Shown: positions 8,219 to 17,948 of the stretch, piece after piece | Layout: each line of letters starts with the position of its first letter | How positions within the stretch are numbered: position 1 is the stretch's first letter | Assembly (NCBI GenBank): GCA_050180705.1 | Contig: JBFXDX010000018.1 | Span: 1-64,000, forward strand | From: SB25 sp050180705 | GTDB lineage: Bacteria > Bacteroidota > Bacteroidia > Bacteroidales > Tenuifilaceae | DNA length: 64,000 nt | Direction: 5' to 3' | The notes under the pieces: generated by a model | Told to the model about the DNA's origin: nothing | Databases searched by the model: none | What the model saw: only the letters and a program-made list of their open reading frames with translations | Made by a program: the position numbers and the translations under genes

Positions 8219-11200
8219 TTATTCATTTTCATTTCCATTTACCAAATCTTCTGCTAACAACTTAGCTTGTGTAATTACTGTTTCAACCGCTTTTTCCTGT
8301 AAGTCTGGCGGATAACCAAATTTTCTTAAAATCCTTCTGATGTTCCTACGCAAATTCGCTTGAACACTTTCTTTTATTGTCCAATCTATTGTTGTTCCAC
8401 TACGAACGGTTTTTAAAAGTTCTTGTGCTATATGTTTTAAAATCTCGTCACCCAATATTGAAACAGCACTGTTATTTACTTCTAATGCTGTATAAAAAGC
8501 ATATTCCCTATAATCTAAACCTAAATTTTCACCTCGTTTGTCGGCTTCTTTCATTTGCTCGGCAAATGGTATTAGCACTTTTTCCAAAAACTCAACCGTA
8601 TCAATCATTCCATTGTGATAGCGTTTGATTGCATCTTCAAGCATTTCAGAAAATTTCTTACTTTCAACCAGATTTATTTTAGTCCGTTTTTTGATTTCGT
8701 CTTTTAAAAGTTTTTTGAGCAATTCAACTGCTAAATTCTTATGCGGTAAGTCTTTCAGTTCTTGTAAAAACTTTTCATCTAATATTTCAATGTTTGGTTT
8801 TTTCAAACCTGCTGCATCGAAAATGTCAATCACATTATCGGCTGTAATGGCTTCGGAAATGATTTGCTTGATAGCAGTTTCCATTTCTTCGTTTGTTTTA
8901 CCACCTTCGTTTTTGTCTGATATTTTTACAAGTCTTGATTTTATAGCTTGAAACAAGGCAACATCATCACGGATTGCCATTGCTTTTTCGTGAGGAACTG
9001 ATATTGCGAATGCTTTCAATAAGTTTTTTGTGTTTTCAATAAAACTTTGCTCTCCGTTTTCCTGACTGAAAATGTAATCAACTATTACTGGAATAAATTT
9101 CAATTTCTCAATTGGTGAAAGAGTGAAGAATTTACGCCAATCAAAATGCCTTAATTGATAATCAATTGCCTCGTGTAATTCCAACATTTTGGCAACGGCT
9201 AACTCTTGGTCAAGAGTTGGTTTGCCTTCTCCACCGCTTGCGGTGTAATCGGCTAAAGCAGATTTCAGTTCTTGTGCTATTCCTAAATAATCAACTACCA
9301 AACCACCTTCTTTTCCTTCGGTAAATACTCGGTTTACCCTTGCAATGGCTTGCATTAAATTATGACCTCGCATTGGTTTATCAACATACAAAGTATGCAA
9401 ACAAGGAGCATCAAAACCAGTAAGCCACATATCACGGACGATAACCAATTTTAATGAGTCAACTGGATTTTTAAGACGGTCGCCAATTACTTTCCGTCTT
9501 TGTTTATTTCGGATATGCGGTTGCATATTCAAGGTATCACTGCTACTGCCTGTCATTATCACTTTTATGGTACCTTTGTCATCATCGTCGGAATGCCATA
9601 AAGGACGAATTTTGGTTATTGCATCGTACAATTCAACACAAATGCGGCGGCTCATACAAACTATCATTGCTTTACCGTCTAAAACTGCATTGCGTTGTTC
9701 AAAGTGATAAACTAAATCTTCGGCAATTTTCCGAATACGGTTTGGATTTCCAACAATGGCTTCCAACCGTGTCCATTTAGCCCGCATTTGTTGGCGGTTG
9801 CTTAATTCTTCGCCTTCGGTAAGTTCTTCGAATTGTTCGTCAATTGAAACTTTTTCGTCTTCTTCAAAGTGAACTTTTGCCAAGCGGCTTTCATAAAAAA
9901 TTGGAACAGTGGCTTTGTCGTTTACTGCTTGTTGAATATCGTAAATGTCAACATAATTGCCGAAAACTGCTTGTGTGTTTCGGTCTCCGCTTTCAATCGG
10001 TGTGCCAGTAAAACCAATAAAAGTTGCATTTGGTAAAGCATCACGAAGATGTTTTGCAAAACCATCAATAAAATCGTATTGACTGCGGTGTGCTTCGTCA
10101 GCCACAACCACAATATTTTTTCGCTCGCTTAATGCCTGAATATCTGCTCCGATGTATTCAACACTTGGTTCATTAACTGCATTTCCATTTGATTTATCGG
10201 AAATATCATCGGGCATTGGCATAAATTTCTGAATTGTTGTAAATACAATTCCGCCCGACGCGACCTTCAACAATTGTCTTAAATCCCTACGGTTTTCAGC
10301 TTTTTGTGGTTCTTGTCTTAGTAGTTGTTGACAATTGGTAAATGTATCGTGCAATTGTTCGTCTAAGTCGTTTCGGTCAGTAAGGATTACCAAAGTCGGA
10401 TTTTCCATTTTCGGCTCAATGATGAGTTTGCCCGAAAAGAAAACCATACTCAAACTTTTACCGCTACCCTGTGTATGCCAAATAACTCCGCCACGACCAT
10501 CGCCATTTTTTGAACTGGCTAAGATTGTGCTTTCAACAGCTTTATTTACTGCATAATATTGATGGTAGGCGGCAACTTTTTTTAATGTTTTACTATCGCT
10601 TTTTTCAAAAACAACAAACTGTCGGATAAGGTCAAGTATTGTGTTTTTGTTTAACATTCCCAAAAACATTACTTCCATTTGCGGTTGCAGGTGGTCGGCT
10701 GTTGTTTTTCCGTCTTTGGTTTTCCAACTCATAAACCTGCCAAAATCGCTTGTAAGCGTTCCGCAAAGAGCATCCCAACCATCGCTTACAATCAATAATT
10801 CGTTATAAGTATAAAGCGAAGGAATGGCGTGTTTGTAGGTTTGTAATTGGTTATATGCCGACTTAACATTGGCGTTTTCATCAACTGCGTTTTTAAGCTC
10901 AATAACAACCAAAGGCAAACCATTGATAAATAAAATAATATCGGGGCGTTTGTTTTGGTTGCCTTCAATAATTGTAAACTGGTTGATTGCCAAAAACTCA
11001 TTATTTTCGGGCGTTTCAAAATCAACAATGTAAACTTTCTCGCCACGGATTCCGTTTTCTGTTCTTACTTCTACATCAACGCCATCAGTTAAATATCTGT
11101 GAAACGTTTCATTATTGATTAACAAGTTTGGGCTATCGGTACGCAATACTTTTTTTAAAGCGTCTTCTTTGGCATCCTGTGTAATGGTTGGATTTAATTT

Positions 11201-11368
11201 ATCAATAGCATCACGCAAACGGGTAGCCATAACAACCTCGTTGTATTGGCGTTCGGGGTGTTCGCCATCGGGCGAAATATCGGTTCCCAAAACATTGGAA
11301 TAACCCAAACTTTGCAGGTAGGAAAGGGCAATTTCTTCTATTTCGTTTTCGGTGATGCTATTTCTCAT
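8219..11368 (-). CDS. hsdR: Type I restriction enzyme R subunit
   Basis: This 1049-residue subunit provides the ATP-dependent translocase and nuclease of a type I system. A PD-(D/E)XK nuclease core (ILFINGLPLVVIELKNA) lies near residues 143-160. Helicase motif I (WHTQGSGKSLSMVF) is near 298 and the DEAH box (VVADEAHRSQYDF) near 422. Motif VI-like sequence (MQAIARVNRVF) is near 672, followed by a helical C-terminal domain that normally contacts the methylase. Length is normal for the family. Its ATG overlaps the stop of the upstream hsdS gene by 4 bp (ATGA), so it is translationally coupled as the last gene of the operon. It appears intact. Confidence 0.95.
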   Translation of the reverse strand: MRNSITENEIEEIALSYLQSLGYSNVLGTDISPDGEHPERQYNEVVMATRLRDAIDKLNPTITQDAKEDALKKVLRTDSPNLLINNETFHRYLTDGVDVEVRTENGIRGEKVYIVDFETPENNEFLAINQFTIIEGNQNKRPDIILFINGLPLVVIELKNAVDENANVKSAYNQLQTYKHAIPSLYTYNELLIVSDGWDALCGTLTSDFGRFMSWKTKDGKTTADHLQPQMEVMFLGMLNKNTILDLIRQFVVFEKSDSKTLKKVAAYHQYYAVNKAVESTILASSKNGDGRGGVIWHTQGSGKSLSMVFFSGKLIIEPKMENPTLVILTDRNDLDEQLHDTFTNCQQLLRQEPQKAENRRDLRQLLKVASGGIVFTTIQKFMPMPDDISDKSNGNAVNEPSVEYIGADIQALSERKNIVVVADEAHRSQYDFIDGFAKHLRDALPNATFIGFTGTPIESGDRNTQAVFGNYVDIYDIQQAVNDKATVPIFYESRLAKVHFEEDEKVSIDEQFEELTEGEELSNRQQMRAKWTRLEAIVGNPNRIRKIAEDLVYHFEQRNAVLDGKAMIVCMSRRICVELYDAITKIRPLWHSDDDDKGTIKVIMTGSSSDTLNMQPHIRNKQRRKVIGDRLKNPVDSLKLVIVRDMWLTGFDAPCLHTLYVDKPMRGHNLMQAIARVNRVFTEGKEGGLVVDYLGIAQELKSALADYTASGGEGKPTLDQELAVAKMLELHEAIDYQLRHFDWRKFFTLSPIEKLKFIPVIVDYIFSQENGEQSFIENTKNLLKAFAISVPHEKAMAIRDDVALFQAIKSRLVKISDKNEGGKTNEEMETAIKQIISEAITADNVIDIFDAAGLKKPNIEILDEKFLQELKDLPHKNLAVELLKKLLKDEIKKRTKINLVESKKFSEMLEDAIKRYHNGMIDTVEFLEKVLIPFAEQMKEADKRGENLGLDYREYAFYTALEVNNSAVSILGDEILKHIAQELLKTVRSGTTIDWTIKESVQANLRRNIRRILRKFGYPPDLQEKAVETVITQAKLLAEDLVNGNENE

Positions 11369-12786
11369 ACTACTGCTATTTGACCACTCATTAGTTTAGG
11401 TAATAGAGCGTCTCTGGTTTGAGTTAGAATTTGGATTTGAACTGCATTTAATTTAATTCTTTCTAATATAGGCTCTAAAATAGCATTTGCATTTTTCAAA
11501 GTATCTTTATCAGGAATATTTATCAATGATTCTGTTAAATGCCTTCTTTGGATATGTCCCATTGTAGTTGCTTTGTCAGCAGCTGTAGCCTGAAAAATAG
11601 CTAAATATTCTTTTACCCAATAATAATAAAACCACTTTGGGTAATTATCGGAACTAACTTTAAATAAATGTTGATTCAATGCACCTTTACCATTGCACCA
11701 CATTACTACTTCTAAACTTCCACTCCACGAAAATAAAATATCACCATCTTCAATAATATATTTAATATCAATTTCAGTACTTGCTTTATCAGAACTTTCT
11801 GAAACACCTTGCTTTAGTTCTCTGATTTTAATAACTGGCAAATACTCTACTTCGCTTTTAGGTGGAAATTTCTGTAACGCTAATCCATTTAGAAAACTTA
11901 TTTTCTCATCTAACGCTTCTTTCTTCCATCCCTTCGGCAATCCATTTACCAACTGCCCATCAAAGCCCGGGAAGTTGAAATCAACAAACCACTCTTTAAA
12001 AATAGCCTGTGCCATTGCTTCAAGGGTTTGGTTCATTTGCAGGTTGAGTTCTATTTTGTCGTCGAGGGAAGTTAGGATTTGGGCGATTTCTTTTTGTGTT
12101 GATTCATCAGGTACATTTATTCCAACTTTATTTAAAACTTCCGTTGTTAAGCTTGGAACTGCTGAACCAACATTCATAGAAGCCAAATCCATTGACTTTA
12201 AAAGATAGTACAAATATTTTCCGTTGTTTCCGTCTTTGATTTTTGTGTAAAACATTGTATCTACTGACCAGAAAGGTTTGTCCAAATAGAACAAATTGCT
12301 TAATGTGCCTTTTCGTGGTATAAGGATACTTTCTTTATCATACAAGGCAGTTTCAACATAACGCATAATTCCTCCTGAACCATACAAAGGAATATTACCA
12401 TCAGCCAAATGTTTATGGTCTTTCCCATATTTAATTTCTAATACATCTCCCAATTTATAAGTTTTCCACTCGTTTGGTGTTTCTTGCTTTTTATAAAACT
12501 GTATTCCGTGCCTGTCGATATGCTCAACCAGCGCAGGGGTATTTATGGTTGCGTAGTTAATTATATCGAAGTCGTAAATAATGGGCAGTTCTTCGAGCTT
12601 GTGTTTCAGCTTTAAAATATCGTCGAGTTTTATGTCGCTTCCTTTTAATGCCAAATCAACATCAGAACCGGGCTTTTCGGTTCCCATAGCACGGCTGCCA
12701 AAAACTATTACTTCATGTATTTTAGGGAATTGCTGAAATACATTTTTAATTAGTTTATAGTCGGTATCTTTTAGTCCAAATGGCAT
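11365..12786 (-). CDS. hsdS: MNT nucleotidyltransferase-HsdS fusion
   Basis: Two proteins that are usually separate are joined here. Residues 1-97 are a minimal nucleotidyltransferase (MNT) domain with the G-S-x10-D-x-D motif (VFGSRAMGTEKPGSDVDLAL) and a later acidic residue in YDFDIINYA. From about residue 103 a complete type I specificity subunit follows: target domain 1 (EWKTYKLGDVLEIKYGK), a central helix region (EIAQILTSLDDKIELN, about 236), target domain 2 (GWKKEALDEKISFLNG, about 286) and the usual C-terminus (RDALLPKLMSGQIAV). The joint reads GIQFYKKQETPNEW; loss of a stop codon is a plausible origin. The MNT partner is encoded immediately upstream with no gap. Confidence 0.9.
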   Translation of the reverse strand: MPFGLKDTDYKLIKNVFQQFPKIHEVIVFGSRAMGTEKPGSDVDLALKGSDIKLDDILKLKHKLEELPIIYDFDIINYATINTPALVEHIDRHGIQFYKKQETPNEWKTYKLGDVLEIKYGKDHKHLADGNIPLYGSGGIMRYVETALYDKESILIPRKGTLSNLFYLDKPFWSVDTMFYTKIKDGNNGKYLYYLLKSMDLASMNVGSAVPSLTTEVLNKVGINVPDESTQKEIAQILTSLDDKIELNLQMNQTLEAMAQAIFKEWFVDFNFPGFDGQLVNGLPKGWKKEALDEKISFLNGLALQKFPPKSEVEYLPVIKIRELKQGVSESSDKASTEIDIKYIIEDGDILFSWSGSLEVVMWCNGKGALNQHLFKVSSDNYPKWFYYYWVKEYLAIFQATAADKATTMGHIQRRHLTESLINIPDKDTLKNANAILEPILERIKLNAVQIQILTQTRDALLPKLMSGQIAVV

Positions 12787-13191
12787 CTATTCTTCTTTTT
12801 CTTTAGCTAGACGCTTGTCTAACTCGTCGAGCAGATAATAATATTCATTTTTAATTTTGTCGGCTACCTCAATGGCGGTTTCTTCGTCGTAGGTATGGTT
12901 TGCCAGAGTGCGGTTGTCCCACATTGCCAGCCACGCATCGCCATCAAAAATATATCCGTCTTTAAACGCTTGTCTTATTACGGGTTTTGGACCTTTTACA
13001 TCTTCGTAGCCTTTAGCACCCAATAAATCCTGCAAGGTTTTCCAAGCCAGTTCAATGGTGTATTCAAAACGTTGTATCAACCCTTCCCGTTCAAGGTCGG
13101 TATATTCGTCCATATCCACCGCTTTGTCGAGCTGCAACAAAGCTTTCTGAAAATTGGCGTATCGTTGACGCCAGCGTGTATCTGTACTCAT
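12787..13191 (-). CDS. HEPN-like nucleotidyltransferase substrate-binding protein (HI0074 family)
   Basis: A 134-residue all-helical protein of the HI0074 type, recognisable by RFEYTIELAWKTLQDLL (about residues 45-61) and by WDNRTLANHTYDEETA (about 90-105), which contains the R-x4-H motif of HEPN RNases. In characterised HEPN/MNT pairs the HEPN protein is a toxin or RNase, and the MNT partner neutralises it by adenylylation. The partner domain is fused to HsdS in the next gene, which starts directly after this stop codon. The start overlaps the hsdM stop (ATGA). It is thus embedded inside the type I operon. Whether it is an active toxin here is inferred. Confidence 0.88.
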   Translation of the reverse strand: MSTDTRWRQRYANFQKALLQLDKAVDMDEYTDLEREGLIQRFEYTIELAWKTLQDLLGAKGYEDVKGPKPVIRQAFKDGYIFDGDAWLAMWDNRTLANHTYDEETAIEVADKIKNEYYYLLDELDKRLAKEKEE

Positions 13192-14720
13192 AGTTTATAT
13201 CCTATTTTTTCGAGGTTCTTTTTTATTTCATTATCCAAAGATACAGCCTTTTGCATTTGTTCCTTTAAGGTTGACGTAAGGTGTTTCATTTTATCGTCAA
13301 ATGCTTCGTGGTCTTGTTCTACCTCTTTAAAATCAATGTAACGCCCCGGTGTTAATATGTAGTTATTTTTACGAATATCTTCGATGGTTGCCGATTTGCA
13401 TAAGCCTGCAACATCATTGTATTCAGTCTTATATTCTTTGCTTCTCCATTTGTGGTATATTTCCGAAATGTGTTCAATGTCAGCATCGGTTAATTCCCTT
13501 TGTTTCCTACTTATCATTGTACCTAATTCTCGGGCATCAATAAACAGGACTTCATTTGTGCGGTTTCTGAATTTTGTTGTTTCGGTTTTGTTACGTGCCA
13601 AAAACCATAAACAAGCTGGAATTTGCGTATTGTAAAATAACTGAGAAGGAAGTGCAACCATACAATCAACTAAATCGGCTTCAATCATTGCTTTTCTGAT
13701 TTCTCCCTCGGTTGCAATTTCAGAACTCATACTGCCATTTGCCAATACAATCCCTGCCGTTCCGAATGGTGCAAGTTTACTTACAAAGTGCTGCAACCAA
13801 GCGTAGTTTGCATTGCCCGTTGGCGGAATGCCGTATTTCCATTTGTGGGTTTCGGCTTTGTTAATGTTGTAGTCGCTTACATTAAAAGGTGGATTTGCAA
13901 GAATATAATCAACTTTTAGTTCTGGGAATTTATCGTTCATTAATGTGTCGCCCAGTTCAATTTTAGCATCAATACCACGAATAGCCAAATTCATTCGGGC
14001 TAATTTTTGCGTAGTTGGATTGCTTTCTTGTCCGTAAATAGAGATTTTGCCTTTTCGGTGTTCGTGCAATTCAATAAATTTTTCACTTTGCACAAACATT
14101 CCACCACTACCGCAACAACCGTCATAAACCCTCTTTTCAGGTTCAGGAGCAAGAACAGCAACCAATAATTTCACAATACTTGCAGGCGTGTAAAACTGTC
14201 CGCCTTTTTTGCCTTCGGCATCTGCAAACTGTCCTAAGAAATATTCAAAGACAAATCCTAAAACATCTTTGCCTTTACCATTTCCGTTTTTGCTCAACGT
14301 AATTGAGCCAATCAAGTCAATTAGTTCTCCAAGTCTTTGTTTGTCTAATGCTGGTCGTGCATAATCCTTTGGTAAAACTCCTTTAAGTGAAACATTGTCT
14401 TTTTCAATGGCATCCATTGCATCGTCAATGTCTTTCCCAATTGTAGGTAGTTTTGCCCTGCCTTGTAACCAGTTCCATCGTGCTTGTGGTGGAACATAAA
14501 AAACTCTTTCGGCTGTATATTCGTCTTTATCTTCGGGATTAGCACCACTCTCGGCTTCAATTGATTTTAAATGTTGATAACGCTCTTCAAATGCATCTGA
14601 AATGTATTTAAGGAAAATTAATCCTAAAACTACGTGTTTATATTCAGCCGCATCCATATTATTGCGGAGTTTGTCGGCTGCTGCCCAAAGTGTTTTTTCT
14701 AATTCAAAATTATCTGTCAT
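13188..14720 (-). CDS. hsdM: Type I modification methyltransferase M subunit
   Basis: This 510-residue subunit is the N6-adenine methylase of the type I system. A helical N-terminal domain (FELEKTLWAAADKLRNNMD) is followed by GGQFYTPASIVKLLV near residue 177, S-adenosylmethionine motif I (VYDGCCGSGGMFVQ) near 199 and catalytic motif IV (ILANPPFNVSDY) near 274. The usual DP of motif I is DG here. The length is typical. It is the first gene of the operon hsdM-HEPN-hsdS-hsdR, whose joints are all overlapping or adjacent. An A-type hairpin lies about 65 bp upstream. Confidence 0.95.
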   Translation of the reverse strand: MTDNFELEKTLWAAADKLRNNMDAAEYKHVVLGLIFLKYISDAFEERYQHLKSIEAESGANPEDKDEYTAERVFYVPPQARWNWLQGRAKLPTIGKDIDDAMDAIEKDNVSLKGVLPKDYARPALDKQRLGELIDLIGSITLSKNGNGKGKDVLGFVFEYFLGQFADAEGKKGGQFYTPASIVKLLVAVLAPEPEKRVYDGCCGSGGMFVQSEKFIELHEHRKGKISIYGQESNPTTQKLARMNLAIRGIDAKIELGDTLMNDKFPELKVDYILANPPFNVSDYNINKAETHKWKYGIPPTGNANYAWLQHFVSKLAPFGTAGIVLANGSMSSEIATEGEIRKAMIEADLVDCMVALPSQLFYNTQIPACLWFLARNKTETTKFRNRTNEVLFIDARELGTMISRKQRELTDADIEHISEIYHKWRSKEYKTEYNDVAGLCKSATIEDIRKNNYILTPGRYIDFKEVEQDHEAFDDKMKHLTSTLKEQMQKAVSLDNEIKKNLEKIGYKL

Positions 14721-14785
14721 ATTATTCTTCCAAATTCATTGTTAAATGCTCAAAAGTAACAAATTTGCACGGGTGCGTAAGCAAA

Positions 14786-14851
14786 ATTGCAGCTCTTTTG
14801 CAAGCTTTGGTTTTGAGCGTTGGCTCGTGGGGCTTGCAAATGTGCTGCAAT
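14786..14851. repeat. A-type hairpin, copy 3
   Basis: The arms ATTGCAGCTCTTTTGCAAGC and GCTTGCAAATGTGCTGCAAT pair over 20 positions, with two T-T mismatches flanking a C-G pair. The loop repeats the inner GAGC-gttg-GCTC stem seen in copy 2. The element lies 65 bp upstream of the hsdM start, forming the 5' bracket of the type I operon. Confidence 0.88.
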
Positions 14852-15006
14852 GTGGGTGGGGTTTCCTTCTTCTTTTTTTTGGGGGGAAGAAAAAAAACAA
14901 AATAAATTTCCATCAAATTTGCACTGTCCTGTCAAAAAGCTAAATCCTTTCTTATTTTAATTTTGTCAATATCGTATCTGTCTGGTTGTCTGTCTTTACA
15001 CTTGTT

Positions 15007-15135
15007 GCCAACGGCTGGGGGTGTGACCAGTTTGGGTGAGCGGGGCTGGGATTTATCCCACGTTAAGAAGCTCCCTGCGAGCCAACTCGTTTGCCTAACC
15101 CATTCAGCCCAAATTGGTTACACCCCTTGTTAGCG
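15007..15135. repeat. B-type palindromic site 2 (attC-like)
   Basis: The left arm GGGGTGTGACCAGTTTGGG pairs with the right arm CCCAAATTGGTTACACCCC over 19 positions, with two G-T wobbles and no other mismatch. The outer ends are GCCAACGG on the left and TTGTTAGCG on the right. The centre contains ATCCCACGTTAA, which also occurs in the centre of site 3. The site separates the type I operon from the type III operon. Confidence 0.82.
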
Positions 15136-15210
15136 TTTCGTTGTTCATTTTCTCGGTAATTTTCTTTCATTTTTGCTGCATCTTTTCTGTCTGCCGTGCG
15201 TTGGGGTAGG

Positions 15211-15269
15211 CAAGCTCTTTTGCAGGATTTGGTCTTAGCGCTGGCTGGTGCGACCTGCAAATGTGCTTG
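15211..15269. repeat. A-type hairpin, copy 4
   Basis: The arms CAAGCTCTTTTGCAGG and CCTGCAAATGTGCTTG pair over 16 positions with the conserved T-T, C-G, T-T signature. Both the outer pairs (CAAGC/GCTTG) and the inner pairs (GCAGG/CCTGC) differ from other copies in a compensating way. The element ends 15 bp from the res stop, as the 3' bracket of the type III operon. Confidence 0.88.
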
Positions 15270-15284
15270 ACTACGAAGCGAGGG

Positions 15285-17945
15285 CTATTTTATTCTCAGT
15301 TTTTCTTTAAATTTTTCCTCAAATTTCTGTCTAGTTTGGTAATTGTAGAATGGTAAACCAATAACTTTAAATTTATCATCTTCATATAGCAAATCCAACT
15401 TTTTTATTTTTGCCTTTACATTTATTTGTTCTAAAAATTCCTCTTTCCATTTATCCTTTTCAATATAGCCATCACCTTTTGGTTCAATGAAAAGCTGGTA
15501 TGTAAGTTTCTTTTCAGTGTCTTTTTCTTTGAGAAATAATACAAAGTCTGGTTCAAATGCTGCACCATCTGAAAAATTATAAATTTGGAAAAGTCTCTCG
15601 TTTCTCAAAAGGTAGATGTCGGTATATTGTTTTTTAAGTTCTTCAACAACAACTTCCAGATATTTTACAAAATACTTTTCTTCAGAAGTACCATAGTTTT
15701 CTTCATAGATATACCAATCTTTGTCAGCGACATTCATTCTAAATTCTTCAACTCTATTGCCTGTCATAGCAAACCCGTATTGCTTTTTACTATCATCGCC
15801 AGGTTCTTGCACCATCATTAAGATGTCGTTTTGCAAATAACTTTTTAGTGGTTTACCTTCAAACTCCTTGCTTCCTTCATATTTAGTTATTTTGGCTGAA
15901 ATATCATTCTTTATAGCCAAAAGCATATTTTCAGCAATTTGTAATTTCTCTTTTGGTGTCAATGTTTTTATTCGTTCTTCATTGGCAACTAATGTAAGTG
16001 GGACTTTAGCAATGTAGTTTTCATCCGTAATGAATTGCTTTTTGCTTTTCAGATTTGGAAGCATTCGATTCAAATGAGAAAACTGATAAAATGGTATTTT
16101 GTCCATTGCTTTCAGACAAATATCAACTCCAATATTTTCTATTGTCCAAGGAAAGTTTTTTGATTTTGGGTCTTTTGGTATGTCCTTTTGGTTTTGGTCA
16201 TCTTCATTAAAGACCACTAACTCCTGTGTTGCAGAGCTGCCAATATGAAATTTATATTGTAAACCGCTTTCGTGTATTTGTTTTAAAGAGGTAACCTTTT
16301 TAGGGTCTTTCTTAATTTTTTCGTTCGTAAAAATCAAACCATCATCCCATAAAGAAGTTTGTTTAAATTGTTCCTTGACTTTTACTCGAATAGGGTCTTC
16401 TTGCTCACGATTATAAATACCCTGCTCCTCAAGTTCTTTAGTAATAGATTCAATATAAGTATTGTCATTAATGCTGTGATAATACAGTTCTTCAAGGCAA
16501 CGCAGGGTGTTCCCAAGGTCTTTGTCGAGTTTGCGTTGATACATTTCATCACCAGCACTTATACTCATTGGGAAATATCTTGCGCCACGTCCAATTAATT
16601 GCACCTCACTGGTTGTGCTGCTTTTTGTTCCTTTGCTTTCGTCTAAACGAACAATATCATATAAATTCAAAACGTCCCAACCTTCTGTCAGCATTTTGAC
16701 AGTGAAAATCAACCTGTACTCGTTTTTATCTCCCTCAAGCTGATTAAGTTCTATTTGATGTTCCTCACTTGCCTGCTCATTGTTGATAACAATACAGCGT
16801 TCTTCTCGGTATGTATCTTTGATTTCATCACACAACTGCTGTCTTGTGATTCCTTGTTCCTCAAAAAATTTAAGTGCTTTTTTTAGCGTTTGCCCCCCAA
16901 CTGTTTCAAGTGAGTTGATTTCTCTGGCATTTAATTTTTTTAGTTGTATTAAATAATTAGCATAGTGATTTTTACTTTCTTCAATACTTGAACTTTTAAA
17001 TAGGATAACGGATTTGAAAGGCAAATAGGGGGATTGTATGTTACTTTTGTTTGCAACCTTTTGTCTGAATAGATTTAGGATTAATGCTTGTAAAATTCTT
17101 TGTTCGTGTGTTAAGTCAGATTTTATTAGTTTGATTTCTTTGCTATATCCATCATTTCTAAATTCTTTTAATGAGTAGCGAACAAATATCTTATCGGTAT
17201 ATTTCTCTAAAATTTTTGGATGTTTTAAATCAACGGTTGCGGTATATTCCAAAAGTATATTTTCGGGATTACCTGCTAATACTTTATTGATTGTAGTTTC
17301 CCAGTTCTTTTCCTCTTCCTCTTCACCTTTATTTTTACTGCTTTTAGTTAGTACATTCAAATGGTGTGCTTCATCTGAAAGAATTACTATTTTGTTTTCT
17401 GCCAAACTTTCAAAAGTTATTTGTCCTTCTCTGGGTTTATCTAAGCGGCTGTGTAGTCCTTGAATGGTACTAAAAAGTATATTAATGTCGTCTGTAGGTA
17501 CAGTTTCAAAATTTTCAACAGCATTAATATTGATTTCGTTGAAATCGAAGATTACTTTATTGGCAAACAAGTATTTTGGATTATCCTTTTCAATAAAATT
17601 GGCAATCGTTTTTTTGATAACATTGGTACTGTTTACAATAAAAATGAAATTCCGATAACCCTTTGTATAAAGCTCCAAAATATTTGCTGCCATCATAACA
17701 GTCTTTCCACTGCCAGTTGCCATATTAAACAGTAAATGTATTGGGACACCACTGGGTTTGCTTTTGGAAACATTAAGGTAAAAATCAAATTTTGAAACTG
17801 CTTCAATTTGATATTCTCTATCTAAAAATATTGGGTTAAGATTACTTTTAATGTATTCTTTTACTTCTTTTTTTGCAATGCCGTATTGAAGAAGCGTTTC
17901 CCACTCCTGCTGAATCTTGTCTGCAAGTAATTGAACTTCTGCCAT
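15285..17945 (-). CDS. res: Type III restriction enzyme Res subunit
   Basis: This 886-residue subunit is the helicase-nuclease of a type III system. Walker A (NMATGSGKTVMMAA) lies near residue 75, the DEAH box (VILSDEAHHLNVL) near 190, and motif VI-like sequence (VQLIGRGARYFPM) near 455. The C-terminal nuclease is of the PD-(D/E)XK kind: EPDFVLFL near 797 and FIEPKGDGY near 820. Size matches the family. It starts 3 bp after the mod stop, so expression is coupled to the methylase. Its product should cut DNA only in complex with Mod. Confidence 0.93.
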   Translation of the reverse strand: MAEVQLLADKIQQEWETLLQYGIAKKEVKEYIKSNLNPIFLDREYQIEAVSKFDFYLNVSKSKPSGVPIHLLFNMATGSGKTVMMAANILELYTKGYRNFIFIVNSTNVIKKTIANFIEKDNPKYLFANKVIFDFNEININAVENFETVPTDDINILFSTIQGLHSRLDKPREGQITFESLAENKIVILSDEAHHLNVLTKSSKNKGEEEEEKNWETTINKVLAGNPENILLEYTATVDLKHPKILEKYTDKIFVRYSLKEFRNDGYSKEIKLIKSDLTHEQRILQALILNLFRQKVANKSNIQSPYLPFKSVILFKSSSIEESKNHYANYLIQLKKLNAREINSLETVGGQTLKKALKFFEEQGITRQQLCDEIKDTYREERCIVINNEQASEEHQIELNQLEGDKNEYRLIFTVKMLTEGWDVLNLYDIVRLDESKGTKSSTTSEVQLIGRGARYFPMSISAGDEMYQRKLDKDLGNTLRCLEELYYHSINDNTYIESITKELEEQGIYNREQEDPIRVKVKEQFKQTSLWDDGLIFTNEKIKKDPKKVTSLKQIHESGLQYKFHIGSSATQELVVFNEDDQNQKDIPKDPKSKNFPWTIENIGVDICLKAMDKIPFYQFSHLNRMLPNLKSKKQFITDENYIAKVPLTLVANEERIKTLTPKEKLQIAENMLLAIKNDISAKITKYEGSKEFEGKPLKSYLQNDILMMVQEPGDDSKKQYGFAMTGNRVEEFRMNVADKDWYIYEENYGTSEEKYFVKYLEVVVEELKKQYTDIYLLRNERLFQIYNFSDGAAFEPDFVLFLKEKDTEKKLTYQLFIEPKGDGYIEKDKWKEEFLEQINVKAKIKKLDLLYEDDKFKVIGLPFYNYQTRQKFEEKFKEKLRIK

Positions 17946-17948
17946 ACG

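Noticed and set aside
7537..8238. Small open frames crossing the A and B elements between the membrane gene and hsdR
   Set aside because: They read through hairpin arms and GT-rich loops, overlap each other on both strands and show no family motif; the palindromic repeats explain the open frames.
14690..15260. Open frames of 60-71 codons between hsdM and res
   Set aside because: They coincide with A copies 3 and 4 and B site 2 and are open by composition only.
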